NCBI GenBank assembly: GCA_017642485.1
Contig: JAGCPC010000146.1
Coordinates: forward strand, 1-32,004
Length of the DNA: 32,004 bases
Reading direction: 5' to 3'
Source: Prevotella sp.
GTDB taxonomy: Bacteria > Bacteroidota > Bacteroidia > Bacteroidales > Bacteroidaceae
Part shown: piece by piece, positions 23,351-32,004 of the stretch
Numbering within the stretch: the first letter of the stretch is position 1
Layout: each line of letters starts with the position of its first letter
Made by a program: the position numbers and the translations under genes
Notes under the pieces: generated by a model
What the model was told of the DNA's origin: nothing
Seen by the model: only the letters and a program-made list of their open reading frames with translations
The model's database searches: none

Positions 23351-23389
23351 AAATATACAATCTTTTTTTTGAATAAATACAAATTTGCG

Positions 23390-23421
23390 CAAAGGTAAGA
23401 AAAAAAATCCATTAATGCAAA
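23390..23421 (-). promoter_or_regulatory. Promoter of the oadGAB-rlmH operon
   Basis: TACCTTTG (23390-23397, minus strand) is a perfect -7 box, with TTTG (23418-23421) 20 bases upstream. The leader to oadG is about 35 bases. It lies back-to-back with the miaA promoter. Confidence 0.82.
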
Positions 23422-23441
23422 AATAAATAACTTTTTTTTTG

Positions 23442-23449
23442 TACCTTTG
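23442..23449 (+). promoter_or_regulatory. -7 box of miaA
   Basis: TACCTTTG is a perfect -7 box, preceded by a T tract instead of a clear TTTG at -33. The miaA ATG starts seven bases after it, so the transcript should have almost no leader. Confidence 0.7.
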
Positions 23450-23456
23450 CCCTGAA

Positions 23457-24392
23457 ATGAAGAAAATGATAACGGTACTGGGGCCTACGGCAAGTGGCAA
23501 GACGATGATTGCCACCAGATTGGCAGCACGCCTCGGCGGCGAGATAATATCAGCCGATTCACGGCAGGTGTACAGGCGTATGGACATAGGTACCGGCAAG
23601 GATCTCTCCGACTATCATGTGGACGGAAAGGACATACCTTACCACCTCATAGACATCGTGGAACCTGGTACGAAGTACAACCTCTTTCAGTATCAGGAGG
23701 ACTTCCTCAAGGCATATGATGACATACAGAGCCGAGGGGCTTGGCCCATACTGTGTGGTGGCACAGGACTATACATAGAGTCTGTGCTGAAGGGTTACAA
23801 CCTGTCACCCGTACCACAAAATCCCGAGTTGCGTGAGCGCCTGAAGGACAAGCCGTTAGACGAACTCACCTCGATGCTTACCTTGCTGAAACAGCAGACA
23901 GGCTCGACGATGCACAATAAAACGGATGTTGACTCTGTACAACGTGCCATTCGTGCCATAGAGATAGAGCAGTACAACATCGACCACCCCACCCCCTTGC
24001 GTGAGGCTCCGCCAATAGACTCACTGGTGATAGGGGTCAACATAGATCGCGAACTGCGTCGCGAGAAGATCACCAAGAGGCTGCACGCACGACTCGACGA
24101 GGGCATGGTGGACGAGGTGCGAGGACTGCTCAAGGAGGGCATACCTCCTGAGAACCTTATATATTACGGACTGGAGTATAAGTTCCTCACCCAGTACATC
24201 ATCGGCCAATTCACCTACGACGACATGGTGCGACAACTCGAAATCGCCATCCATCAGTTTGCCAAACGACAGATGACCTGGTTCCGAGGCATGGAGCGAA
24301 GAGGCATACACATCAATTGGATAACACGCCCCCATGACGACAACGAACTCCAACAGACTGTGGAGAAGATTTTACAATTGATAATTGATTGA
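23457..24392 (+). CDS. miaA: tRNA dimethylallyltransferase MiaA
   Basis: MiaA adds a dimethylallyl group to adenosine 37 of tRNAs reading U-starting codons. The 311-residue protein has the P-loop GPTASGKT (residues 9-16), the SADSRQVYRRMDIGTGK motif that follows it, and DIVEP and CGGTGLYIESVLKG. The C-terminal FAKRQMTWFRG motif contacts the tRNA. The promoter places the start at ATG 23457, although a TTG lies six codons upstream in frame. It probably heads the plus-strand group down to the protease gene. Its last codons run into a repeat array. Confidence 0.96.
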   Translation: MKKMITVLGPTASGKTMIATRLAARLGGEIISADSRQVYRRMDIGTGKDLSDYHVDGKDIPYHLIDIVEPGTKYNLFQYQEDFLKAYDDIQSRGAWPILCGGTGLYIESVLKGYNLSPVPQNPELRERLKDKPLDELTSMLTLLKQQTGSTMHNKTDVDSVQRAIRAIEIEQYNIDHPTPLREAPPIDSLVIGVNIDRELRREKITKRLHARLDEGMVDEVRGLLKEGIPPENLIYYGLEYKFLTQYIIGQFTYDDMVRQLEIAIHQFAKRQMTWFRGMERRGIHINWITRPHDDNELQQTVEKILQLIID

Positions 24393-24448
24393 CAATTTAA
24401 CTCTTGAACTTTTAAACTATTGAACCCTTGAACTTTTAACCCCTTGAA
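24393..24448. repeat. 8-bp-period tandem array, 7 units, containing a start codon
   Basis: Seven octamers fit CNNTTNAA (for example CTCTTGAA, CTATTGAA, CCCTTGAA) and begin directly after the miaA stop. The last unit (24441-24448) contains the TTG start of the next gene. Related AATTGAT-type repeats extend upstream into the final miaA codons. Confidence 0.88.
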
Positions 24449-25373
24449 AACGACCTGTATAATATATTGTCCCAATCGCAGACCATTCACCAGCGTAAAG
24501 AAGCGTTGGAAGAAAATAGCACTGTTGCTCGACAAGTACCACATAGACTATGACATGGTGCAGAGCGAGGACCAACAGAGCGTGGAGCGACTGGTGACGA
24601 TGATGATCAATAACGGCTACAAGGATATCATCATCGCTGGTGGCGACTCAGCTCTCAACGATGCAGCAAACTGCCTCATGGCTGTCGAGAAGTCCTTACG
24701 AGATCAGATAAACATCGGCATAATACCCAACGGCGTGATGAACGACTTCGCACGCTTCTGGGGACTGTCCTTTCAAGACACCGAGGAAAGCATCAAGGCA
24801 TTAGCAGCCCACAGGGTGCGACGTATCGATGTGGGGTGCATACGCTACTCTGACAAGAGGGGCGAGAAGAAAAGCCGATACTTCCTCAACAGCGTCAACA
24901 TCGGACTCCTCGCTGGCATACAGAAACGGCGAATGCAGGTGAGACGACGCTTCTGGTCAAGAAAACTCTCCTTCGCACTCTCATTCATACTGATACTCTT
25001 CGAAAAGGTTTTCTACCGTATGACATACACCATAAACTATGTCACCGAAAACCACCGAGTAGTCACCATGTGCGTAGGCAATGCACTGGGCTATGGACAG
25101 ACTCCCAATGCCGTACCTTACAATGGACAACTCGACATCACGATAGTGCGACACTCGGCACTCCACCACATCGTGGAAGCCATATACCTCTTCCTACGAG
25201 GCGAGATACTCAACCATAAGCGCATACGACCATACCGAGCACGCTCCATCGAGATAGAGGCACCACAAAACTGTCCTATAAGCATCGACGGACACCCCTC
25301 AGAGTCACCCGTCGGCAAATATACCATCGACGTGATGCAGGAAGAAATAAACTTCATCATCGAAGCACTCTAA
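24444..25373 (+). CDS. Diacylglycerol kinase/sphingosine kinase-like lipid kinase
   Basis: The 309-residue protein resembles the YegS/LCB5 family, which phosphorylates lipid alcohols such as diacylglycerol or sphingoid bases. The ATP-binding motif, usually GGDGT, reads GGDSALND (about residues 66-73), followed by IGIIPNGVMNDFARFWGL, which matches the family's GTxNDFAR block. The C-terminal half shows the NALGYGQTP and ISIDGHPSE segments. A stop lies four codons before the TTG at 24444, so TTG is the only sensible start. It sits inside the last unit of a tandem array. The substrate is not evident. Confidence 0.82.
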   Translation: MKTTCIIYCPNRRPFTSVKKRWKKIALLLDKYHIDYDMVQSEDQQSVERLVTMMINNGYKDIIIAGGDSALNDAANCLMAVEKSLRDQINIGIIPNGVMNDFARFWGLSFQDTEESIKALAAHRVRRIDVGCIRYSDKRGEKKSRYFLNSVNIGLLAGIQKRRMQVRRRFWSRKLSFALSFILILFEKVFYRMTYTINYVTENHRVVTMCVGNALGYGQTPNAVPYNGQLDITIVRHSALHHIVEAIYLFLRGEILNHKRIRPYRARSIEIEAPQNCPISIDGHPSESPVGKYTIDVMQEEINFIIEAL

Positions 25374-25408
25374 ACTATCAACTGTGAACTGTAAACCGTG
25401 AACTGTAT
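25374..25408. repeat. 7-bp-period tandem array, 5 units, containing a start codon
   Basis: Five heptamers fit ACYRTNA/T (for example ACTGTGA, ACTGTAA, ACCGTGA) and start directly after the stop of the lipid-kinase gene. The GTG start of the next gene is inside the fourth unit, and its first three codons are repeat sequence. Confidence 0.88.
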
Positions 25409-27239
25409 AGAGCTCCTTTCACCAGCCAAAAACCTCGAATGCGGTATCAGCGCCATAGACCATGGTGCCGATGCTGTGTATATTGGTGCAAGCAAGTACG
25501 GAGCACGAGCAGCAGCAGGCAATAGCATCGACGACATCGACACCCTGTGCCAATATGCTCATCAGTTTGGCGCTAAGGTGTACGTCACCGTCAATACCAT
25601 CATATACGATGACGAGATGGCCGACACCATACATTTGGTGAAACAGTTGGACGACATACATGTCGATGCCATACTCATACAGGACATGGGACTGCTCCAA
25701 AAGCTCAGGGCAACAGAGAACCTGCGTCTTGCCATCCATGCCTCCACGCAGACCGACAACCGTACCATCGATAAGGTGAAGTGGCTCTGGTCTATGGGGG
25801 TAAAGAGGGTGGTTCTGGCACGCGAACTGTCCATCAGCGAGATAGAGGCCATCCACGAGACGGTGCCCGATGTCGAACTCGAGGTCTTTGTGCATGGTGC
25901 ACTATGCGTCAGTTACAGCGGACAGTGCTACGCCTCATGGCACTGCTTCGGCAGGAGCGCCAATCGTGGCGAGTGTGCACAGTTCTGTCGCATGCCCTTC
26001 GACCTCAAGGATGCTGACGGCAATATCATCGAGCATCAGCGCTACCTGCTCTCACTCAAGGACATGGCACAGCTCGACAACCTCGGACGACTGGCCGATG
26101 CTGGCGCCGTATCATTCAAGATAGAGGGCCGACTGAAGGATGCCGACTACGTAAAAAATGTCACAGCAGCATACAGCGAGCGACTCAACCTACTGTGCCG
26201 CGAGCACCCCGACAAGTACCAGCGTGCCTCCATGGGCAAGTGTACCTACACCTTCTCACCTGATATCAAAAAGTCATTCAATCGCGGCTTCACATCATAC
26301 TTCGCCAATGGCCGACGACAGGGTATGGCAAACATTCTCTCACCAAAGTCTATGGGCGAGGAGGTAGGATATGTCAAGGAGATAAAAAGAGACTCCATCG
26401 TCGTAGCCACTACCACACCCTTCAGCAATGGTGACGGACTATGCTACTACAACCCCAATGGCGAACTCGAGGGACTTCGCATCAATCGTGCTGAGGGCAA
26501 CCACCTCTTCCCCCTCCACATGCCTGCCGACCTCAAGGCTGGCACCACGCTGTATCGCAACCACGACCAAGCATTCGACACCCTGCTCAGCAAACCATCA
26601 TCTGTGCGCAAAGTCGATGTCCGCATGACACTCTTCGTGAACCATGACAGCCTCACGCTCACCATCACCGATGAGCACGGAGGCACGCGATCAGCCTCTG
26701 TGCCATACTCCTATCAACAGGCACAGCGACCACAGGAGGATAACATCAGTCGCCAACTCACCAAACTCGGCAACACCCCCTACTCCTGCGCACACCTACA
26801 CATAGAGTATGCCGAGGATGCCCCACACCCCTTCATACCCAATAGCACCCTCACCGAACTCCGACGCAACGCCATAAGTGCTCCGATTACTCGGACTACT
26901 CAGAGCAGTCCGAGCACTCCAAGTAATCTCTCCCCTCTCTGTCAGAGAGGGGTTATTGGGGGTGAGTCGTCATACCTCTACAATGCCGCCAACGAATGGG
27001 CCAAGCAGTTCTACAGAGAGCAGGGCATCGAGGCTACTGCTATGGAGACAGACGGAGAAGGCTGTCTGCTCATGCAGTGCCGATACTGCCTGCGCCACGA
27101 GATGGGCTACTGCTCCAAATACACCAGAGAGATGCCCTGGCGTGAACCCCTCTCTCTCGCCCTCAGCGATGGTAGGGAGTTTACACTACGATTTAACTGT
27201 GCAAAATGCCAAATGGAAGTGTGGAAGATTGAAAAATAA
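25398..27239 (+). CDS. U32-family protein (peptidase/RlhA-UbiU-like)
   Basis: U32 proteins include RlhA and TrhP (RNA hydroxylation) and UbiU/UbiV (ubiquinone hydroxylation); true peptidase activity is doubtful for many. The 613 residues begin with the U32 block ELLSPAKNLECGISAIDHGADAVYIG. The cysteine cluster C170, C177 and C193 (in ALCVSYSGQC and NRGECAQFC) resembles the iron-sulfur ligands of UbiU. A C-terminal Cys-rich segment (QCRYCLRHEMGYC and FNCAKCQMEV) probably binds metal too. Residues 496 to about 523 are encoded by a tandem repeat plus hairpin and look like a recent in-frame insertion. Translation appears to start at GTG 25398. Confidence 0.88.
   Translation: MNCIELLSPAKNLECGISAIDHGADAVYIGASKYGARAAAGNSIDDIDTLCQYAHQFGAKVYVTVNTIIYDDEMADTIHLVKQLDDIHVDAILIQDMGLLQKLRATENLRLAIHASTQTDNRTIDKVKWLWSMGVKRVVLARELSISEIEAIHETVPDVELEVFVHGALCVSYSGQCYASWHCFGRSANRGECAQFCRMPFDLKDADGNIIEHQRYLLSLKDMAQLDNLGRLADAGAVSFKIEGRLKDADYVKNVTAAYSERLNLLCREHPDKYQRASMGKCTYTFSPDIKKSFNRGFTSYFANGRRQGMANILSPKSMGEEVGYVKEIKRDSIVVATTTPFSNGDGLCYYNPNGELEGLRINRAEGNHLFPLHMPADLKAGTTLYRNHDQAFDTLLSKPSSVRKVDVRMTLFVNHDSLTLTITDEHGGTRSASVPYSYQQAQRPQEDNISRQLTKLGNTPYSCAHLHIEYAEDAPHPFIPNSTLTELRRNAISAPITRTTQSSPSTPSNLSPLCQRGVIGGESSYLYNAANEWAKQFYREQGIEATAMETDGEGCLLMQCRYCLRHEMGYCSKYTREMPWREPLSLALSDGREFTLRFNCAKCQMEVWKIEK
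26883..26965. repeat. Composite repeat element inserted in frame in the U32 gene
   Basis: Five 9-bp units (26883-26927; CCGATTACT, CGGACTACT and variants, most ending in A-C-T or A-A-T) encode PIT, RTT, QSS, PST and PSN. They are followed by CCCCTCTCTG (26932-26941) and CAGAGAGGGG (26943-26952), a perfect 10-bp inverted repeat, then a GGGGG run (26958-26962). The layout is the same as in the oadA-oadB and groES-groEL spacers. The unit length of nine and the absence of stops keep the reading frame open. Confidence 0.82.
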
Positions 27240-27249
27240 AGATAGAATT

Positions 27250-28254
27250 TTGAAGAAACTCCTATACATATTATATATAATAGCTACGATAGCTACACTG
27301 ACAGCATGCTATCAGGAGCGACCCGCTGGCAGCGAACAAGATGCTGGCGAGCCCACTGACAGTATGACAGCAACTACCGACAGCATGCCTACCGACTCCC
27401 TGCGCCACTATGGTGTGGGTTACAACTTCGTAGTGCGCCACGACTCGCTCACCCTCATAGCCCAGCAGCCAGAGGAGCATGTGAGCCAACTGGAGACTGA
27501 CTCATTCGCCATACCTCATGATAAGCACCTGGCAGTCATGGACATACACACCGTGCCACAGGATAGCATTGACTCCGTATGGGTACAGCTCATCAGCGAG
27601 GACGGTATATCAGGATGGATACACGAGAGCACACTCCTGCAAGGCGTGGTGCCCACCGATCCCATATCGCAGTTTATCATGTTCTTTAGCGACAGCCACC
27701 TCCTCATAGCACTTGGCATCGTGACGCTCCTCATCGGAGTATATGCACTGCGCACAGCCCGACGTCGTGACGTGCCCATAGTACATTTTCGCGATATACC
27801 ATCATTCTATCCCACCCTGCTATGTATCATCGTGGCATGCTCAGCCACCTTCTATGCCTCGCTGCAGATGTTTGGAGCCGACCAGTGGCAGCATTTCTAC
27901 TACCACCCCTCACTCAATCCTTTCAGTCTGCCACCAATCATCGCCATCTTCATAGCATCGGTATGGGCCATGCTCGTCATAGGCATCGCCACGGTGGAGG
28001 ATGTACGTCATCATCTGCGCTTTGAGGATGCCGTAATATACCTCGCCGGACTCTGTGGTGTATGCGCCGTGCTATATATCATCTTCTCCATCAGCACCCT
28101 GTACTACATAGGATACCTACTGCTCATCGCCTATATATGGTTTGCCATCAAGAAATACAAGCCCTTCCACACCAACCACTATCTCTGCGGAGCCTGTGGC
28201 AAACGCATGTACCACCAAGGTAAGTGCCCACACTGCGGAGCGATAAACGAATAA
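27250..28254 (+). CDS. Lipoprotein with SH3-like region, membrane helices and zinc ribbon
   Basis: I do not recognise a named family. The 334-residue protein starts with a lipoprotein signal (MKKLLYILYIIATIATLTAC, Cys20). A Thr/Ser/Asp-rich linker follows, then a beta-rich region (about 55-140) whose DSVWVQLISEDGISGWIHES is typical of an SH3-like domain. Four or five hydrophobic segments occupy about 145-305, for example LLIALGIVTLLIGVYAL and LLLIAYIWFAI. The protein ends in a zinc ribbon, CGACGKRMYHQGKCPHCG. The start is TTG 27250-27252, ten bases after the U32 stop. It may sit in the inner membrane with the ribbon in the cytoplasm, which would conflict with lipidation; the topology is unclear. 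Confidence 0.75.
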   Translation: MKKLLYILYIIATIATLTACYQERPAGSEQDAGEPTDSMTATTDSMPTDSLRHYGVGYNFVVRHDSLTLIAQQPEEHVSQLETDSFAIPHDKHLAVMDIHTVPQDSIDSVWVQLISEDGISGWIHESTLLQGVVPTDPISQFIMFFSDSHLLIALGIVTLLIGVYALRTARRRDVPIVHFRDIPSFYPTLLCIIVACSATFYASLQMFGADQWQHFYYHPSLNPFSLPPIIAIFIASVWAMLVIGIATVEDVRHHLRFEDAVIYLAGLCGVCAVLYIIFSISTLYYIGYLLLIAYIWFAIKKYKPFHTNHYLCGACGKRMYHQGKCPHCGAINE

Positions 28255-28302
28255 CCATAACCTTAACCTCAACCATAACCTTAACCATAACTTTAACGAT
28301 AA
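28255..28302. repeat. 6-bp-period tandem array, 8 units
   Basis: Eight hexamers fit CNNNAA (for example CCATAA three times, CCTTAA twice, CTTTAA). The array begins at the first base after the upstream stop codon and ends two bases before the next ATG. Confidence 0.88.
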
Positions 28303-28304
28303 TA

Positions 28305-29669
28305 ATGGTAAAAAAAATACTCTACATATTACTCCTGCCACTATTCCTCGTCACATGTAGCAATGACGACAACGACGGCGGTGGAGACATACCATCTGTT
28401 ACCCGCCGAACTATAATTATCTATTTTGCTGCCGACAACAATCTCTCAACTGAGTCCGTGGATAAAGCGGCCCAAAAAGACTTAGAAGAAATAGTGAAAG
28501 GATCCAAGAACCTTCCATCAGACTGCAAGCTTGTGGTGTTTATGGATACACAATATGATAAGCCATACATTGCTGAGGTAAGTAAAGGTAAGAGTACGAC
28601 AATAAGAAAATACACCACAGAGACCTCCACAGCTTCTGGTGAAGACATAAGAGAGGCACTTCAATACATAGTTGATGCTTACCCTGCCCAGTCTTATGGT
28701 CTGGTACTCTGGGGACATGGCACAGGTTCTATCATTTCAAACAATGTTGTACAAAACAGTATATCGCTTACTTATGCCGAAGATGATCAACTGAATAGTT
28801 CTAATGCATATGGAGTAGATGTAACAAATGGTAGCAAGTGGATCAACACACCAACACTTGCAACTACTTTGAGCAAAGTAAAGGATTCCGATGGTAACAG
28901 CATATACTTAGATTATATATTTTTCGATGCCTGCCTTATGATGTCGGCGGAGAATGCCTACGAGCTAAGATATAATGCCAGATATATCATAGGTGCAACG
29001 TGTGAGACACCATCATACGGCGCACCCTATGTTAAATTTACTCCTATACTTGGCGGCAACCTTGAGGATATTCCCAAGAAAACTATTGATGCCTATATCG
29101 ATGGCAACGACTGGTCGTACAAGTTTGATGGCGTATGCCTTTCTGCTGTTGACACAAAGCAGATTGGCAATCTGCTGACGGCAACCAACCTCGCACTCGA
29201 AACACTCAAGACTGGTGAAACTGTAGAATTGTCAGTAGTACCCAAAGAGAGCACCTGTACCCCAGCTGCTACGTCATGCATATACTATTACAAAGTAGAT
29301 AAAGATTTTTATCCAAGCGAAAATGACTATGCCATGCATATCTTATATGATATCAACGATGTCATGAAAGCCAATCTTAGTAATGAGAGGTATAAAGAGT
29401 GGTATAGGGTATTTGATGAGGCTGTAGTATATGCACGATGCCCACGAGACATTAGGACAAGTCAAAAGCACGATTGGATAGGCACATATTATGGTTCCCC
29501 TCTGGGGTATAACGATTTTTATAGTTTCTATATACCGAGCACAACCTACAAATGTCTGTCATTCCTTGTACCTCTTTCATTATATAAAGATACGAGGCCA
29601 TGCATCAACACCCGCATGTACGACTACGAGTGGTGTCGTGAAGTAGGATGGAAAGAACTCGGTTGGTAA
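28305..29669 (+). CDS. Clostripain-like cysteine protease lipoprotein (family C11)
   Basis: Family C11 enzymes cleave after Arg or Lys and mature by self-cleavage. The 454-residue protein has a lipobox (LVTC, Cys18) followed by an acidic, Gly-rich stretch (NDDNDGGG), consistent with export to the cell surface. The caspase-like fold is visible in RTIIIYFAADNNL, in the catalytic His138 of VLWGHGTG, and in the catalytic Cys210 of FFDACLMMSAENAYELR. The start is the ATG at 28305; the upstream open frame merely reads through the 6-bp array. The DNA is more A+T-rich than its neighbours, which may point to transfer. Confidence 0.9.
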   Translation: MVKKILYILLLPLFLVTCSNDDNDGGGDIPSVTRRTIIIYFAADNNLSTESVDKAAQKDLEEIVKGSKNLPSDCKLVVFMDTQYDKPYIAEVSKGKSTTIRKYTTETSTASGEDIREALQYIVDAYPAQSYGLVLWGHGTGSIISNNVVQNSISLTYAEDDQLNSSNAYGVDVTNGSKWINTPTLATTLSKVKDSDGNSIYLDYIFFDACLMMSAENAYELRYNARYIIGATCETPSYGAPYVKFTPILGGNLEDIPKKTIDAYIDGNDWSYKFDGVCLSAVDTKQIGNLLTATNLALETLKTGETVELSVVPKESTCTPAATSCIYYYKVDKDFYPSENDYAMHILYDINDVMKANLSNERYKEWYRVFDEAVVYARCPRDIRTSQKHDWIGTYYGSPLGYNDFYSFYIPSTTYKCLSFLVPLSLYKDTRPCINTRMYDYEWCREVGWKELGW

Positions 29670-29697
29670 TTGTCTATTGTCAACTGCCAATTGCCAA
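29670..29697. repeat. 7-bp-period tandem array, 4 units
   Basis: Four heptamers fit YTGYCWA (TTGTCTA, TTGTCAA, CTGCCAA, TTGCCAA). The array starts directly after the protease stop codon and runs into the groES upstream region. Confidence 0.82.
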
Positions 29698-29699
29698 AA

Positions 29700-29744
29700 T
29701 GTCAGTCATGACACTCTTGGCACATTATTCGTAGAATAGTGCCA
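29700..29744. promoter_or_regulatory. Two inverted repeats upstream of groES, possible heat-shock operator
   Basis: TGTCA-4-TGACA (29700-29713) is followed by TGGCAC...GTGCCA (29718-29744), whose inner arms TATTC and GAATA also pair. The second repeat recalls the CIRCE element (TTAGCACTC-N9-GAGTGCTAA) but matches only in part and with wider spacing. No TAnnTTTG box is evident between here and groES. It could instead be a hairpin ending the protease transcript, though no T tract follows. Confidence 0.5.
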
Positions 29745-29805
29745 CAAAATTTCATTATTTCATACGATTAGTATTCACACTTTAACAAATCAAAACATCA
29801 ATACA

Positions 29806-31792
<1,987 letters not shown>

Positions 31793-31834
31793 GCCGATAC
31801 GCACACTTCATTTTTAAATTATATAATATGCAAT

Positions 31835-31870
31835 GAGGGTGTGTCAAAATAGGCACATCCTCTTTTTTTT
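31835..31870 (+). terminator. IS-tip intrinsic terminator, downstream of groEL
   Basis: An 11-bp stem (31835-31845 with 31852-31862, two G-U pairs) with loop AAAATA is followed by eight T residues. It would end the groESL transcript and protect the transposase from read-through. Confidence 0.8.
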
Positions 31871-31901
31871 GCGCAAAGCCCCGACTTTCTCAAGCCAGGG
31901 C

Positions 31902-31932
31902 TTTGTTATGTCGTAAAGTTTTTGTACCTTTA
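31902..31932 (+). promoter_or_regulatory. Transposase promoter (right IS copy)
   Basis: TTTG (31902-31905) is followed after 19 bases by TACCTTTA (31925-31932), a one-mismatch -7 box. The transposase ATG begins four bases later. Confidence 0.7.
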
Positions 31933-31936
31933 CAAC

Positions 31937-32004
31937 ATGAAAAATAAGTCATTGCAAAGGTACCATTTTCGTCCGTATTCACCAAATCAGACGATACTTT
32001 TTCC
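31937..32004 (+). CDS. IS transposase, N-terminal fragment (runs off the right edge)
   Basis: The frame begins MKNKSLQRYHFRPYSPNQTI and continues to the window edge with no stop, 22 full codons. F-[KR]-x-Y-[NS]-x-[ND]-Q followed by a short hydrophobic stretch is how many IS1182-family (DUF772) transposases begin. The assignment is from memory and only moderately sure. Confidence 0.62.
   Translation, partial: MKNKSLQRYHFRPYSPNQTILF

Larger units (their letters stand above)
31835..32004 (+). mobile_element. 5' end of the insertion sequence, copy 2
   Basis: This is the inverted counterpart of 1-141, with the tip at 31835 (GAGGGTGTGTC). It inserts 42 bases after the groEL stop. It continues to the window edge and carries a tip terminator, a second hairpin with arms CAAAGCCC (31874-31881) and GGGCTTTG (31898-31905), a promoter and the transposase start. 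The -33 box lies in the right arm of the second hairpin. Confidence 0.85.

Noticed and set aside
23099-23599. 166-residue form of OadG
   Set aside because: The upstream part reads through the promoter and the opposite-strand miaA start, and the usual 83-residue OadG begins at 23350.
26878-27249. Long N-terminal extension of the 27250 gene
   Set aside because: The open frame overlaps the U32 gene in another frame and gives an Arg/Ser-rich sequence with no domain. The lipoprotein signal at 27250 marks the true start.
29718-29744. Sigma-54 promoter (TGGCAC as -24)
   Set aside because: TTGC is missing at the required -12 spacing, and the sequence reads more naturally as an inverted repeat.

Overview
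The window looks like chromosomal DNA from a member of the Bacteroidota, most likely Prevotella or a close relative. The promoters carry the TAnnTTTG -7 box and TTTG -33 box typical of that phylum. GroEL ends in a Gly/Met-rich tail, many envelope proteins are lipoproteins or TPR proteins, and the intergenic repeats resemble those I associate with Prevotellaceae. That placement is inference; there is no rRNA here to confirm it.

Both ends are the same insertion sequence in opposite orientation: 1-141 is the reverse complement of 31864-31975 plus the IS tip at 31835, differing by one base in a poly-A/T run. The window is therefore the stretch between two IS copies, or an assembly contig broken at them. 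Left to right, a minus-strand group (4051 down to 198) holds fcl, gmd, mazG and a lipocalin-like lipoprotein. An MFS exporter (minus) and a uvrA paralogue (plus) diverge from a long, repeat-filled intergenic region. After a terminator shared by the uvrA stop codon come a minus-strand acyl-CoA module (thioesterase and two AMP-forming ligases) and a long minus-strand gyrA group (gyrA, two TPR proteins, a lytic transglycosylase lipoprotein and a LytTR regulator). Next is a minus-strand sodium-pump decarboxylase operon (oadG, oadA, oadB) that ends in rlmH. Divergent from it, a plus-strand group runs miaA, a diacylglycerol-kinase-like gene, a U32 peptidase/hydroxylase-like gene, a membrane lipoprotein with a zinc ribbon and a clostripain-like protease lipoprotein. 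groES-groEL closes the window.

The housekeeping genes are ordinary; the spacers between them are not. At ten or more gene junctions the gap is filled by a short tandem array with a strict period of 6, 7, 8 or 9 bp. The unit sequence differs completely from locus to locus, but within a locus the period holds while individual bases drift. At three places the array is joined, in the same relative orientation, to a C/T-rich to G/A-rich hairpin. One of these composite elements lies in frame inside the U32 gene, adding about 28 residues of repeat-derived protein. Many arrays directly abut or contain the start codon of the next gene, and 11 of the 25 complete genes appear to start at a codon other than ATG. 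A second repeat class, upstream of uvrA, is a series of seven AT-rich near-palindromes separated by GC-rich 7-bp linkers. These repeat families are the most interesting content of the window.
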